Below, in pieces: positions 32,090-41,193 of a stretch of DNA of 64,000 nt. The translations under genes were made by a program, and so were the position numbers. The notes under the pieces are model-generated. The model saw only the letters and a list, made by a program, of their open reading frames with translations, made no database searches and had not been told where the DNA came from. The stretch covers positions 248,001 to 312,000 of the forward strand of contig CAWBNP010000002.1 in NCBI GenBank assembly GCA_963790245.1, given 5' to 3'. How positions within the stretch are numbered: position 1 is the stretch's first letter; each line of letters starts with the position of its first letter. This stretch comes from JACCVG01 sp963790245. Lineage in GTDB: Bacteria; Actinomycetota; Thermoleophilia; Solirubrobacterales; Thermoleophilaceae.

Positions 32090-33414
32090 GCCGGGAGCCG
32101 AGTGTGTCGGTGCTCCGGCCCTTCGGCGCGACGGAGCAGCGCCGCCACCCCGCCCGTCGCCGCGAGGACGACGAACGGATAGAGCGGCGCGCGGTATCGC
32201 GGGCTGCCGAGGATCGGAAGCGCGGCCGCGACCAGCAGAACCGGGACGAGCCAAACGAACCACGGCACGCGCTGCTCTCGCGGCCGGCGCCGCATGAGGG
32301 CCAGACCGATGACGGCCAGTACGGCGAGCAGGTAGAAGGACAGGCGCTCGAGTGCGGCCGCCCGGGGCGAGAGGCCAAGCTGCCGGGCGTTCGCGAGCGC
32401 CGACGCGGGATCCTGGGGAAGCAGCTCGAAGGTGCGTAGCCCGTTCAGGGCAGTTGCCTCGAGCGCATAGGCCGGGCGGGCTAACGCGTAGGCCAGCGCG
32501 TCCTCGAGCAGGACCTCGTCGAGCGCGACCTCGTCGAGGTCGCGCCGCTCGTACAGCGGCGCGTAGCGTGCGGTCGCCTGCGGGAGGATCCAAGTCGCCC
32601 GGTAGCCGGGGAAGTTCTCCGCCTCGGGGTTGTAGGTCCCGGCGAGCGCGAATCCGGTCTGGCTCGTGATCGGAACGAACCGGTCGAAGGTCTGCGCGTT
32701 GCGGATCGCCCAGGGCGCGAGCGTGAGAAAGGCGGCGATCGCCAGCGTGGCGGTGGCGACCAGCTGGCTCCGCCGCGGTCGCAGCCCCGAGGCGAACAGC
32801 AGCCCGACCCCGATCGCGAGCAGCAGCAGGAGCCCATTCGACCGAGTCAGGGCGGCCAGCCCGCAGCACACTCCCGCCGCCCCTACCGCCCAGAGGCTCT
32901 TCTGCCTCTGGTGGCGGAGCACCAGCAAAACCGCGGCCAGCACCAGCGCGAGGAAGATCGGCTCGGTCACAAGGGCCGTACCGAGCAGGAACAATGGCGG
33001 CCAGAACGCGGCCAGCGCGGCGGCGATCAGCCCCTCACGACGGCCGAGCAGTTCGGCCCCAACCAGGTAGAGCAGGCCGACGACGAGCACCCCGAAGAGC
33101 GCCCCGAGCACCCTTCCGGCGAGCACGCCGTGCTCCCCGACGACCGCGTAGAGCGCGCCGAGCATGTAGGGGTAGACCGGCGGTCGGAACGCGGTCGGGC
33201 CACCGGCCGCGGCGAAGACGCTCTCGGGGTAGCCCTTGCCGGTGGCGATCGCGGTCGCGTGGCGGTCATAGTCACCCGAGTCGTAGCTCGGCTCGTAGGT
33301 CGGGGTCGCGACGATGACCGCGATCCGCACGACAAGCGCCAAGACGAGGATCGAAGCGAGTACCCAGCGGTGATGACGATCCAGGAGGCGGAGCGGGGCT
33401 CGCACCCGCTCCAT
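32086..33414 (-). CDS. Polytopic GT39-like (ArnT/PMT-type) glycosyltransferase
   Basis: A 442-residue membrane protein with about ten helices. After the first helix comes PSYDSGDYDRHATAIATGKG, the acidic loop characteristic of polyprenyl-phosphate-sugar glycosyltransferases (a D-x-D-like motif). RPPVYPYMLGALYAVVG and TRSNGLLLLLAIG follow. Such enzymes use a polyprenyl-phosphate sugar outside the membrane to glycosylate protein or lipid. ATG 33414 overlaps the stop of the GT2 gene upstream, whose product may provide the polyprenyl-phosphate sugar. Confidence 0.82.
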   Translation of the reverse strand: MERVRAPLRLLDRHHRWVLASILVLALVVRIAVIVATPTYEPSYDSGDYDRHATAIATGKGYPESVFAAAGGPTAFRPPVYPYMLGALYAVVGEHGVLAGRVLGALFGVLVVGLLYLVGAELLGRREGLIAAALAAFWPPLFLLGTALVTEPIFLALVLAAVLLVLRHQRQKSLWAVGAAGVCCGLAALTRSNGLLLLLAIGVGLLFASGLRPRRSQLVATATLAIAAFLTLAPWAIRNAQTFDRFVPITSQTGFALAGTYNPEAENFPGYRATWILPQATARYAPLYERRDLDEVALDEVLLEDALAYALARPAYALEATALNGLRTFELLPQDPASALANARQLGLSPRAAALERLSFYLLAVLAVIGLALMRRRPREQRVPWFVWLVPVLLVAAALPILGSPRYRAPLYPFVVLAATGGVAALLRRAEGPEHRHTRLPA

Positions 33415-34139
33415 CAGACGAACCGGCAGCGCAGCAGCGTCCGGAGCACCCGCAGGCCGTCGAAGACCGTCAGCTTCTTGCCCTCGGCCCGCGTCCGCGC
33501 CCGGTAGGTCACGCCGACCTCGTAGATAACCGCCCCGCGACGCAGCAGGCGCGCCGGAATCTCGGCGTCGATCCCGAATCCGTCCTCCCTCAGCCCGAGC
33601 GCACGGAACTCGCGCGTCGGCACAACTTTGAGGCAGTTGAGGATGTCTGAGATCCATGCGTTGTAGAGCGCATTGGCGGCGAGGTTGATCCCTCGGTTGC
33701 CAACGACGTACCAGAACCCGTAGGCCGAGTGGCTCTGGAACAACCGCGTGCCGAAGACCGCGTCGGCGTCGCCCGCCAGCAGAGGCTCCAACAGGTTCCC
33801 GATCTCGGCGGGCTCGTACTCGAGATCGGCGTCGAGGATTGCGGAATAGGCGCCGCGGGCTTCGGCCAGCGCCCGCCTAACGCCCGCGCCCTTGCCCCGG
33901 TTCACCTCAAGCTCGACGATCCGGACCTGCTCGGGCCAGCTGCGCTCACGCAGGAGCCGCCGGGTGCCATCCGTGGATCCGTTCTCGACGACGACGAGCT
34001 CCCAGCGTTCGACGGGATACTCGGCGGCCAGCACGCGTTCGATCGCGCGTCCGATCGTTTCCTGCTCGTTGTAGGCGGGCATCAGGATCGATAGGTCGAT
34101 GCCACCCGCGTCTTTGTTCTGCTCGCTCGGGCCGTTCAC
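33414..34139 (-). CDS. GT2 polyprenyl-phosphate sugar synthase-like glycosyltransferase
   Basis: A 241-residue soluble GT2 protein: LSILMPAYNEQETIGRAI, LVVVENGSTDGTRRLL, NRGKGAGVRRALAEARG, ILDADLEYEPAEIGNLLEPL and FGIDAEIPARLLRRG. These are the hallmarks of dolichyl- or undecaprenyl-phosphate mannose/glucose synthases. It is coupled to the GT39-like gene, a functional pair in many glycosylation systems. The GTG at 34139 is preceded by TATCTT with a 6-nt gap. Confidence 0.87.
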   Translation of the reverse strand: MNGPSEQNKDAGGIDLSILMPAYNEQETIGRAIERVLAAEYPVERWELVVVENGSTDGTRRLLRERSWPEQVRIVELEVNRGKGAGVRRALAEARGAYSAILDADLEYEPAEIGNLLEPLLAGDADAVFGTRLFQSHSAYGFWYVVGNRGINLAANALYNAWISDILNCLKVVPTREFRALGLREDGFGIDAEIPARLLRRGAVIYEVGVTYRARTRAEGKKLTVFDGLRVLRTLLRCRFV

Positions 34140-34145
34140 CCCCCG

Positions 34146-34151
34146 AAGATA
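34146..34151 (-). promoter_or_regulatory. -10 element (TATCTT) for the leftward GT2-GT39-methyltransferase unit
   Basis: TATCTT is 6 nt before the GTG at 34139 and divergent from rnz. Confidence 0.45.
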
Positions 34152-34194
34152 TCGGGCAGGCCGTGAATCGACCGAACCGGCGAGTATGTGCCCT

Positions 34195-35175
34195 ATGGAA
34201 CTCGAGGTCCTCTTCCTCGGCACGGGCGGGGCGGTGCCGAGCGCTCGTCGCGGGCTGCCCGCGACGCTCGTCACCCGCGGCGGGGATCGGATGCTCTTCG
34301 ACTGCGGCGAGGGCACCCAGCGCCAACTCCTGCGGTCGGTCGGGTTGCTCGACCTGCCCGAGATCTTCATCACGCATTTCCACGCCGACCACGTGCTCGG
34401 ACTTCCGGGGATGCTGAAGAGCTTCGGCCTGCGCGGGCGCGAGGCTCCGCTGAGGATCTTCGGCCCGCCGGGCCTCGCCCGCTTATGGCGCGAGCGGCTC
34501 GGTCCGCTCGTCGGGCGGGTGCCCTACCCGCTGGAGCTCATCGAGCTCAAGCCGAACGAGCCGCTCGTGCGGACCGGCTACGCGGTGACGCCGTTCCGGG
34601 TCGAGCATCGCGGGGACGCTTATGGCTACGCGATCGTTGAGCAACCGCGCCCGGGCCGCTTCAACGAGAAGCTCGCCGTCGAGCTGGGCGTTGCGCCCGG
34701 ACCCGACTTCGGGCGGCTGCACCGCGGGGAGACGGTCCCCGGCTCGGACGGACCCGTGTCTCCCGAGCGTATCGTCGGACCCGACCGCCCCGGCCGCAAA
34801 TTGGTCCTGGCGGGCGACTGCACGCCCTCGTCCTCGACCGGGGTTGCGGCCAACGGCGCCGACGTGCTCGTACACGAGGCCTCCTTCACCACAGAGGAAG
34901 CTGCGCGCGCGACCGAGACCGGGCATTCGACCGCAGCCGGTGCGGCGGAGCTCGCGGCCGCGGCCGGGGTCGAACTGCTCGCGCTGACCCACGTCACGCC
35001 TCGCTACGGGGGCGGCGAGCTGCGCGCGGAAGCACGCGCGGCCTTCCCGGGAGCCATCGTTCCCCGCGACTTCGATCGGATCGAGATCCCGTTCGCCGAG
35101 CGCGGCCGACCGGTTCACGTACGGGGCGATCGCAACCCGGATATGCGAGCCGTGGCGGACGCGGACGACGGCTGA
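34195..35175 (+). CDS. rnz: Ribonuclease Z
   Basis: Endonuclease that removes 3' trailers from tRNA precursors lacking CCA, consistent with the CCA-less tRNA-Arg here. The 326-residue metallo-beta-lactamase protein has VLFLGTGGAVPS, THFHADHVLGLPG (zinc site), LAGDCTPS, VHEASF and ALTHVTPRY. An ATG at 34186 is also in frame; a GAGTAT hexamer 7 nt before 34195 mildly favours the latter. It ends in a TGATG overlap with the downstream GT2 gene. Confidence 0.92.
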   Translation: MELEVLFLGTGGAVPSARRGLPATLVTRGGDRMLFDCGEGTQRQLLRSVGLLDLPEIFITHFHADHVLGLPGMLKSFGLRGREAPLRIFGPPGLARLWRERLGPLVGRVPYPLELIELKPNEPLVRTGYAVTPFRVEHRGDAYGYAIVEQPRPGRFNEKLAVELGVAPGPDFGRLHRGETVPGSDGPVSPERIVGPDRPGRKLVLAGDCTPSSSTGVAANGADVLVHEASFTTEEAARATETGHSTAAGAAELAAAAGVELLALTHVTPRYGGGELRAEARAAFPGAIVPRDFDRIEIPFAERGRPVHVRGDRNPDMRAVADADDG

Positions 35176-36143
35176 TGGATGCGCCGGTCGCCTCGGTCGT
35201 CGTGCCCACGCATGAGCGACCGGCCCGGTTGCAGCGGTTGCTCGATGCGCTCGAAGAGCAATCCTTCCCGCTCGGGCAATTCGAGGTGATCGTCGTCCAC
35301 CACGGCGAACCACGCACGCTCGCCGTGTTGGGTTCGCACCCACTCGCCGACGACGGGGTCCTGCGCGTGGTGGCGGTCGATTCCCGCAACAGCGGACCGT
35401 CGGCCAAGCGCAACGCCGGCTGGCGTGAGGCGCGGGGGGCGACCGTGGTCTTCACCGACGACGACTGCCGCCCGCCGGCTCGCTGGCTCGAGCGCATCGT
35501 CTCCGTCGCCGTCGAGAACCCCGGTGACGTGGTGCAGGGAGCCACACGCCCTGACCCGGAAGAGTCGTGGATGCTCGAGCGGCCGGGCTCGAAGACGCTA
35601 CGAGTCGAACCGCCTTCGCCGTGGGGCCAGACCGCGAACATCGCCTACCCGCGGGGCCTCCTCGATCGGCTCGGCGGATTTGATGAGGGCTTCCTGACCC
35701 CCGGTGGCGAGGACGCCGAGCTTCTCTACCGCGCGCTCGAGGAGGGTGCCGGACACGTTGCGGCGCCCGAGGCGCTGACCCACCACGCGGTCGACGTTCT
35801 CGATCTGGCGGCTCGATTGCGGGTGGCCCGGCGCTGGGGTGGGGCGGTGCTCCTCGTCAAGCGGCATCGGGCCTTCCGCCGCCATGCGGTCCTGGGGATC
35901 TTCTGGCGTGCCAGTCACGCCTGGCTCGCGCTCGCTCTGCTCGGCCTCACGCTCGGTCGACGCTGGCGCCCCGCGCTCGCGCTCGCGCTGCCCTACGTCG
36001 TTCTGACCCGTCCGCCGGGGACCCGGGCGCCGGTAGCGCGGCTGCGCGCGCTCGGGCGGCTACCGGCGACCGCGCTGGTCGATCTCGTGGAGCTGGTCAC
36101 CCTCGCCGAGGCCAGCGTCCGCTACCGCACCGCCCTGCTCTGA
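35175..36143 (+). CDS. Family 2 glycosyltransferase, paralogue D
   Basis: A 322-residue GT2 enzyme: ASVVVPTHERPARLQRL, VIVVHHGEPRTL, AKRNAGWREARG, FTDDDCRPPARWL, ANIAYPRGLLDRLGGFDE, GEDAELLYRA, GIFWRASH and a C-terminus VTLAEASVRYRTALL matching the other three family members. It lies 20 kb from paralogues A-C, coupled to rnz by overlap, so it was probably copied or moved. Substrate unknown. Confidence 0.87.
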   Translation: MDAPVASVVVPTHERPARLQRLLDALEEQSFPLGQFEVIVVHHGEPRTLAVLGSHPLADDGVLRVVAVDSRNSGPSAKRNAGWREARGATVVFTDDDCRPPARWLERIVSVAVENPGDVVQGATRPDPEESWMLERPGSKTLRVEPPSPWGQTANIAYPRGLLDRLGGFDEGFLTPGGEDAELLYRALEEGAGHVAAPEALTHHAVDVLDLAARLRVARRWGGAVLLVKRHRAFRRHAVLGIFWRASHAWLALALLGLTLGRRWRPALALALPYVVLTRPPGTRAPVARLRALGRLPATALVDLVELVTLAEASVRYRTALL

Positions 36144-36181
36144 CTGCCGGGCAGTTCACGGCGGGGCTCCGAGGCCCCTGC

Positions 36182-36187
36182 TACGCT
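36182..36187 (+). promoter_or_regulatory. Possible -10 element (TACGCT) of the pyr operon
   Basis: TACGCT ends 11 nt before the PyrR-binding hairpin; the transcript would start near 36194, leaving little more than the hairpin as leader. A weak GGGGC/GCCCC hairpin (36163-36178) lies just upstream. Confidence 0.4.
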
Positions 36188-36198
36188 CGCCTCCGATG

Positions 36199-36232
36199 TT
36201 CCTTTAACCCGGTCCGAGAGGCCAGGAAGGAA
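36199..36232 (+). promoter_or_regulatory. PyrR-binding RNA hairpin overlapping the pyrR ribosome-binding site
   Basis: TTCCTT (36199-36204) pairs with AAGGAA (36227-36232) and a short inner stem closes the loop TCCGAGAGG, matching the known PyrR-binding loop consensus (UCCAGAGAGG with an outer UUCCUU/AAGGA helix). The 3' arm AAGGAA is the Shine-Dalgarno for the GTG at 36236, and no terminator follows, so control is probably at translation, as reported for mycobacterial PyrR. Confidence 0.75.
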
Positions 36233-36235
36233 GCA

Positions 36236-36781
36236 GTGAACGAGAGGGCCGTACTCGACCGCGAAGAGATGCGGCGCACGCTGGTGCGCATCGCACACGA
36301 GATCGTCGAACGAAACGCCGATCGTCCGCTCGCCGTCGTCGGCATCCACCGTCGGGGCGCCGTATTGGCCGGTCGGCTGTGTGAGCTGATCGCCGAGCTC
36401 GTGGGCAGCGAGATCCCGCTCGGGGACATCGACATCTCCTTCTACCGCGACGATCTCTCACGTCACTCGCAAGCGCCGGTCGTCCACGCGTCGCACATCG
36501 GCTTCGATCTGTCGGACACGACGGTCGTGCTCGTGGACGATGTGCTCTATACCGGCCGCACGGTCCGCGCCGCGATCGAGGCGCTGTTCGACTACGGCCG
36601 ACCCGACTGCGTCCAGCTCGCCGTGCTCGCCGACCGCGGCCATCGTGAGCTCCCGCTGCGGCCCGACTACGTCGGCAAGAATCTTCCCACTGCGCGCGCC
36701 GAGCGGGTAAACGTGCGAGTTGCGGAGCTCGATGGAGTCGACGAGGTGTCGATCGGGCCGGCCGTCGCGGAGGTCGCATGA
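36236..36781 (+). CDS. pyrR: Bifunctional PyrR: pyrimidine operon regulator/uracil phosphoribosyltransferase
   Basis: A 181-residue RNA-binding phosphoribosyltransferase. The PRPP loop TTVVLVDDVLYTGRTVRAA (about residues 97-115), DRGHRELPLRPDYVGKNLP and the N-terminal VLDREEMRRTLVRIAHEI are characteristic. With UMP bound it represses the pyr operon through the hairpin described just upstream. The GTG start follows AAGGAA by 3 nt inside that hairpin. It overlaps pyrB by 4 bp (ATGA). Confidence 0.95.
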   Translation: MNERAVLDREEMRRTLVRIAHEIVERNADRPLAVVGIHRRGAVLAGRLCELIAELVGSEIPLGDIDISFYRDDLSRHSQAPVVHASHIGFDLSDTTVVLVDDVLYTGRTVRAAIEALFDYGRPDCVQLAVLADRGHRELPLRPDYVGKNLPTARAERVNVRVAELDGVDEVSIGPAVAEVA

Positions 36782-37740
36782 TGCCCTGGGCAGGGGACCG
36801 GCGCCACCTGCTCTCGATCGACGACCTCGCGCGCGAGGACATCGAACGGCTGCTTGCGCGCGCCGAGAGCTTCGCGGAGGTCTCCGGCCGCGAGATCAAA
36901 AAGGTTCCGACGCTCCGCGGACGGACGGTGATCAACCTCTTCTACGAAGCATCCACCCGCACGAGCGCCTCATTCGAGCTCGCGGCCAAGCGGCTGTCCG
37001 CGGATCTGCTCAACATCAAGTCGGCCGGGTCCTCGGTCGAGAAGGGCGAGTCGCTCAAGGACACGGTCGAAACGCTCTCGGCCTATGACCCCGCCGCGAT
37101 CGTCATCCGCTCGCCGCACGCGGGGGCCGCCCAGATGGTGTCGCGCTGGACGGCGGCCTCTGTGATCAACGCCGGCGACGGGAAGCACGAGCACCCCACC
37201 CAAGCGCTGCTCGACCTCTACACGCTGCGACGGCGGGTCGACTCGCTTGATGGGCTCAAGCTCTGGATCGTCGGCGACGTCCTGCATAGCCGCGTGGCGC
37301 GCTCGGGCATCCTCGCGTTCGCGCGAATGGGTTGCGAGGTGACCGTCTGCGGTCCGCCGACGCTTATTCCACGCGGCATCGAGGCCCTTGGCTGCAGGGT
37401 CCGCTACACCCTGGATGAACTCGCCGACGCGGACGTCGTCTACACCCTGAGGATGCAGCTCGAGCGGATGAAGGGTGCCTACGTCCCTTCGCTGCGCGAG
37501 TACGCGGCGAGGTACCAGATCGACTCGCGCCGCCTGACGCCGACCCAGCTGCTCATGCACCCCGGGCCGGTCAACCGTGGAGTCGAGCTCGACGGGCGTG
37601 TAATGGACTCTCCACAGGCGCTGATCGTCGACCAGGTCGAATCGGGCGTGGTGGTCAGGATGGCCGTCCTGTTCGAGCTGCTGGCCGGAGGCGGCAGCGG
37701 CACCCGGGACGCCGCCGAGCTGGAGCCGCAGCCCGCATGA
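36778..37740 (+). CDS. pyrB: Aspartate carbamoyltransferase catalytic subunit
   Basis: Second step of pyrimidine synthesis: carbamoyl phosphate plus aspartate gives carbamoyl aspartate. The 320-residue protein carries the carbamoyl-phosphate site FYEASTRTSASFELAAKRL, HEHPTQALLDLYTL and HPGPVNRGVEL. No pyrI is present, as expected in actinobacteria. It overlaps pyrC by 4 bp. Confidence 0.97.
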   Translation: MMPWAGDRRHLLSIDDLAREDIERLLARAESFAEVSGREIKKVPTLRGRTVINLFYEASTRTSASFELAAKRLSADLLNIKSAGSSVEKGESLKDTVETLSAYDPAAIVIRSPHAGAAQMVSRWTAASVINAGDGKHEHPTQALLDLYTLRRRVDSLDGLKLWIVGDVLHSRVARSGILAFARMGCEVTVCGPPTLIPRGIEALGCRVRYTLDELADADVVYTLRMQLERMKGAYVPSLREYAARYQIDSRRLTPTQLLMHPGPVNRGVELDGRVMDSPQALIVDQVESGVVVRMAVLFELLAGGGSGTRDAAELEPQPA

Positions 37741-39083
37741 CGATGCAGCTCGATAGTCGTGGCGACGCCCACGGCGCCGACATGTTGATCCGCTCGGCGC
37801 GTTTGCTCGATCCGCGCTCCGGTGTTGACCAGAACGGCGATCTGTTGCTGCGCAACGGCCTGATCGCCGAACTGGGGGCCCCGGGAGCGATCGAGCCGCC
37901 CGAGGGGGCGGAGATCGTCGCCGGAGAGGGGCTCCACGCCGTACCCGCATTCTTCGATCCTCACGTCCACCTTCGAACCCCCGGTGGCGAGCACGAGGAG
38001 GACATCGATTCCGGAACCCGGGCGGCCGCCGCGGGTGGGTACTGCGGGGTCCTCGCGATGCCGAACACCTCGCCCGTCGTCGATTCGGCCTCCGTCCTCG
38101 GCTCGCTGCGCGAGCGGGCGAGGCGTGAGGCGCGCGTACCGACCGGGTTCCTCGCAGCCATCACCGTCGACCAGGCGGGTCTCCAGCTGACCGAGATGGC
38201 TGAGCTCGCGGACGCCGGCGCGGTCGCCTTCACCGACGATGGGTTACCGGTGCGCGACGCTGGGGTGATGAGGCTGGCGCTCCAATACCAGCGGCTCTGT
38301 GACGGGGTGCTTGCGCTGCACGAGGAGGATCCGTCGCTCTCGGGCGAGGGCGTCATGCACGAAGGCGCCGTTTCAGCCGTGCTCGGCCTGGCCGGGATTC
38401 CCGCGGTCTCGGAGTCGACGATGATCGCCCGCGACGCTGCGCTGGCCGCCTACGAGGAGGCGCGGATCCACATCCAGCACCTTTCCGCCGAACAATCCGT
38501 GATCGCCGTGGAGCAGGCCAAGGCGGCTGGCGTCCGGATCAGCTGTGAGGCGAGTCCACATCATCTGACGCTGACCGACGATTCGGTCCGGTCGCTCGAT
38601 GCAAACTTCAAGATGAACCCGCCGCTACGGGCCGAATCCGACCGCCAGGCGCTGATCCGGGGTCTGCGCTGCGGTGCGATCGATTGCATCGCGACCGATC
38701 ACGCGCCGCATGCGCGGGAGGAGAAGGAGCAGCCTTTCGAGCTGGCGCCGATGGGCGTGACCGGGCTCGAGACCGCCTTCGCAGTGCTCAACACCGATCT
38801 GGTGGGGCCGGGCCTGCTGCCACTCGGGCTCGTGGTCGAGAAGCTGAGCGCCGGAGCTTCGCTGTTCGGGTTCGCCGCGCCGGCACTCGTGGTCGGGGAA
38901 CCGGCCAATGTCTGCCTACTCGACCTGGGTGCCGAGTGGCGGGTTGGGGAGGGCGGCTACGAGAGCCGTTCGGCCAACTCCTGCTTCGCGGGGCGGTTGC
39001 TCACCGGGCGGGTCCGGATGACGATCGCGGCGGGTACCGTCGTCTACCGCGAGCGAACGTTCACGCTCCAGATCGCCGGCTAG
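37737..39083 (+). CDS. pyrC: Dihydroorotase
   Basis: Cyclises carbamoyl aspartate to dihydroorotate. The 448-residue amidohydrolase shows the metal motif FFDPHVHLRTPGGEHEED, then GGYCGVLAMPNTSPV, HIQHLSAEQS, CEASPHHLTLTD and IATDHAPHAREEKEQPF. The start overlaps pyrB (ATGA). About 27 bp separate it from the inserted methyltransferase gene. Confidence 0.96.
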   Translation: MTMQLDSRGDAHGADMLIRSARLLDPRSGVDQNGDLLLRNGLIAELGAPGAIEPPEGAEIVAGEGLHAVPAFFDPHVHLRTPGGEHEEDIDSGTRAAAAGGYCGVLAMPNTSPVVDSASVLGSLRERARREARVPTGFLAAITVDQAGLQLTEMAELADAGAVAFTDDGLPVRDAGVMRLALQYQRLCDGVLALHEEDPSLSGEGVMHEGAVSAVLGLAGIPAVSESTMIARDAALAAYEEARIHIQHLSAEQSVIAVEQAKAAGVRISCEASPHHLTLTDDSVRSLDANFKMNPPLRAESDRQALIRGLRCGAIDCIATDHAPHAREEKEQPFELAPMGVTGLETAFAVLNTDLVGPGLLPLGLVVEKLSAGASLFGFAAPALVVGEPANVCLLDLGAEWRVGEGGYESRSANSCFAGRLLTGRVRMTIAAGTVVYRERTFTLQIAG

Positions 39084-39110
39084 ACCGGAGTCGATCATGC
39101 GGATCCTGAC

Positions 39111-40022
39111 ATGACCGACGCACGCGATTGCCTCCTGTGCGGGGCTTGTGGTCCGTTCCCGCTCCTGTTCGAGGCTGAGCCATACGCGCTGGTCCGCTGC
39201 CGGTGCGGCCTCGTGTTCCAGGACCCTCAGCCCGATCGGGCCACGCTCGCGCGGGCCTACTACCACGACGAATCGTTCTCCAAGGCACTGCTCGCAGAGC
39301 TGCGTCCGATCACACAGCGAAACGCGCGCGAGAAGCTCCGTCTGCTCGGCGACGCGATCCGCCCCGGGATGCGTGTGCTGGACGTCGGGGCATCCTCGGG
39401 GGCCTGGCTCGAGCTCGCCGAGCGGCACGGGGCCCGCGCAACCGGTGTCGAGATCGGGATGGCCACCGCGGCGGCTGCGCGGGAGCGAGGTCTGGACGTG
39501 CGATCCGGCACTCTGGAGCAGGTGTTCCCCGAGATCGCGGGCGAGCGGTTCGACCTGATCACCTACTGGGACGTCCTCGAGCACCTCGCCGACCCGGTCG
39601 GCGAGCTGGAGCTCGCCCAGCAGCTGCTTGCCCCAGGGGGCCGGATCGCAGCGACCTTTCCGAACATCGAGGGGCTTTACCCTCGCCTCAGCTACCGGCT
39701 GTTCGGACACCGGACCGGCGTCTGGGAGTACCCGGAGCTCCCGGTTCACCTCTATGACTTCTCCCCGGGAACCGCCGCTCGTCTGCTTGAACGCGCCGGT
39801 TACGAGCTGGAACGGACGCGCACCTTCGCGATCCCGTTCGGCTTCTACCGCGCCACGTCGCTGTCGCGGCGGAGAGTCGGCGGCGGTCGGCGTGGGCGCC
39901 TTCTCAGAGCGGCGTTCGAGCTCCTGCGGGTTGTCATCTATCCAATCGCGCGGCTGATCGATCGCGGTAACGCGCAGTTCGTCCTGGCGCGTCAGCGGGC
40001 AACCCAGGCGGGACCGGCATGA
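39111..40022 (+). CDS. Class I SAM methyltransferase with cysteine-rich N-terminus, inside the pyr operon
   Basis: A 303-residue methyltransferase. The N-terminus holds paired cysteines (CLLCGAC and CRCG, residues 7-30), followed by MRVLDVGASSGAWLELAERHG, ITYWDVLEHLADPVGELE and a long basic C-terminus. It resembles hypothetical methyltransferases of sugar or polyketide loci, like the N-terminal half of the protein at 30398. It splits pyrC from carA in the same direction, and no known pyrimidine step needs it; insertion into the operon is inferred. Confidence 0.85.
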   Translation: MTDARDCLLCGACGPFPLLFEAEPYALVRCRCGLVFQDPQPDRATLARAYYHDESFSKALLAELRPITQRNAREKLRLLGDAIRPGMRVLDVGASSGAWLELAERHGARATGVEIGMATAAAARERGLDVRSGTLEQVFPEIAGERFDLITYWDVLEHLADPVGELELAQQLLAPGGRIAATFPNIEGLYPRLSYRLFGHRTGVWEYPELPVHLYDFSPGTAARLLERAGYELERTRTFAIPFGFYRATSLSRRRVGGGRRGRLLRAAFELLRVVIYPIARLIDRGNAQFVLARQRATQAGPA

Positions 40023-40074
40023 GACCCCACCGGTTTTTCGTCCGGCAGCGCTCACGCCGTAGGGGCGCGGCTCG

Positions 40075-41193
40075 ATGAGCGCCTTCCTGCTGCTCGAGGA
40101 CGGATCGCGCTTCGAGGGCTCGCCGACGACCGGCGAGCGGGCCCACGCGACGGGGGAGGTGGTCTTCAACACCGCGATGTCCGGCTACCAGGAGGCGGTC
40201 ACGGATCCCAGCTACCGGGGGCAGATCATCGTCTTCACCTACCCCCACGTCGGCAACTACGGGGTTTCGGCCGCGGCTCAGGAGTCCGACCGCGTCCACG
40301 CGAGGGCCGTGGTCATGCGCGAGGGCGTCGATCGGGAGGATGCTCCCAGCGCCGAGGGCGGCTGGCTCACCTGGCTCGGAGACTGCGCCGTGCCGGCACT
40401 CGATGGGGTCGACACCCGAGCGATCGTGCGCCACATCCGCGACAAAGGCGCAATGCGGGGCGGAGTCTTCCTCGGGTGACTGGGACCCCGAGGAAGCGCG
40501 CGCGCTCGTCGCCGCCGAGCCGCGCATCGACGGCCTCGACCTCGCCCGCGAGGTCACTCCGGAGTCGATGCTCGAGATCAACCCCGACGGGACCGGCCCG
40601 CGCGTGGTCGCCCTCGACACCGGCATCAAGGACTCGATCGTCAGTCAGCTGCGCGAGCGTGACGTGCGGCTCGAGCTGCACCCGTGCACGACCAGCGCCG
40701 AGCAGCTCCTGGCGCGCGAGCCCGACGCCGTCTTCCTGGCCAATGGCCCCGGCGATCCGGCGGCGCTCGACCACGTCGTCGAGGGCGTCCGCGGCGTGAT
40801 CGGCAAGGTCCCGGTGTTCGGCATCTGTCTCGGCCACCAGCTCCTCTGCCGCGCGGTCGGCCTTGAGACCTTCAAGCTGCCCTTCGGCCACCGCGGCTCC
40901 AACCACCCGGTCAAGCAACTCGCCACCGGGCGGATCGACATCACGTCCCAGAATCACGGGTTCGCGGTGGTCGGACCGGGCGGCGAGCGGACGATCCAGG
41001 GCGATGAGCCAGTCCGCTGGGAGACCGACTTCGGCGCGGCCGAGCTCTCCCACCTCAACCTGTATGACCGCACCGTCGAAGGGCTCGTGCTCCCCGGGGT
41101 CGGCGCGGCGACCGTCCAGTACCACCCCGAGGCCGGTCCCGGCCCGCACGATGCGCGATACGTATTCGACGACTTCTTGAGGATGCTCGGCTG

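Noticed and set aside
32090..32869. N-terminal extension of the double methyltransferase by 260 residues
   Set aside because: It lies entirely inside the GT39-like gene in another frame and lacks any motif; the GTGA overlap at 32089 is the better start.
36163..36178. Intrinsic terminator after paralogue D
   Set aside because: GGGGC/GCCCC stem is short and lacks a T-tract; noted only as a weak hairpin.
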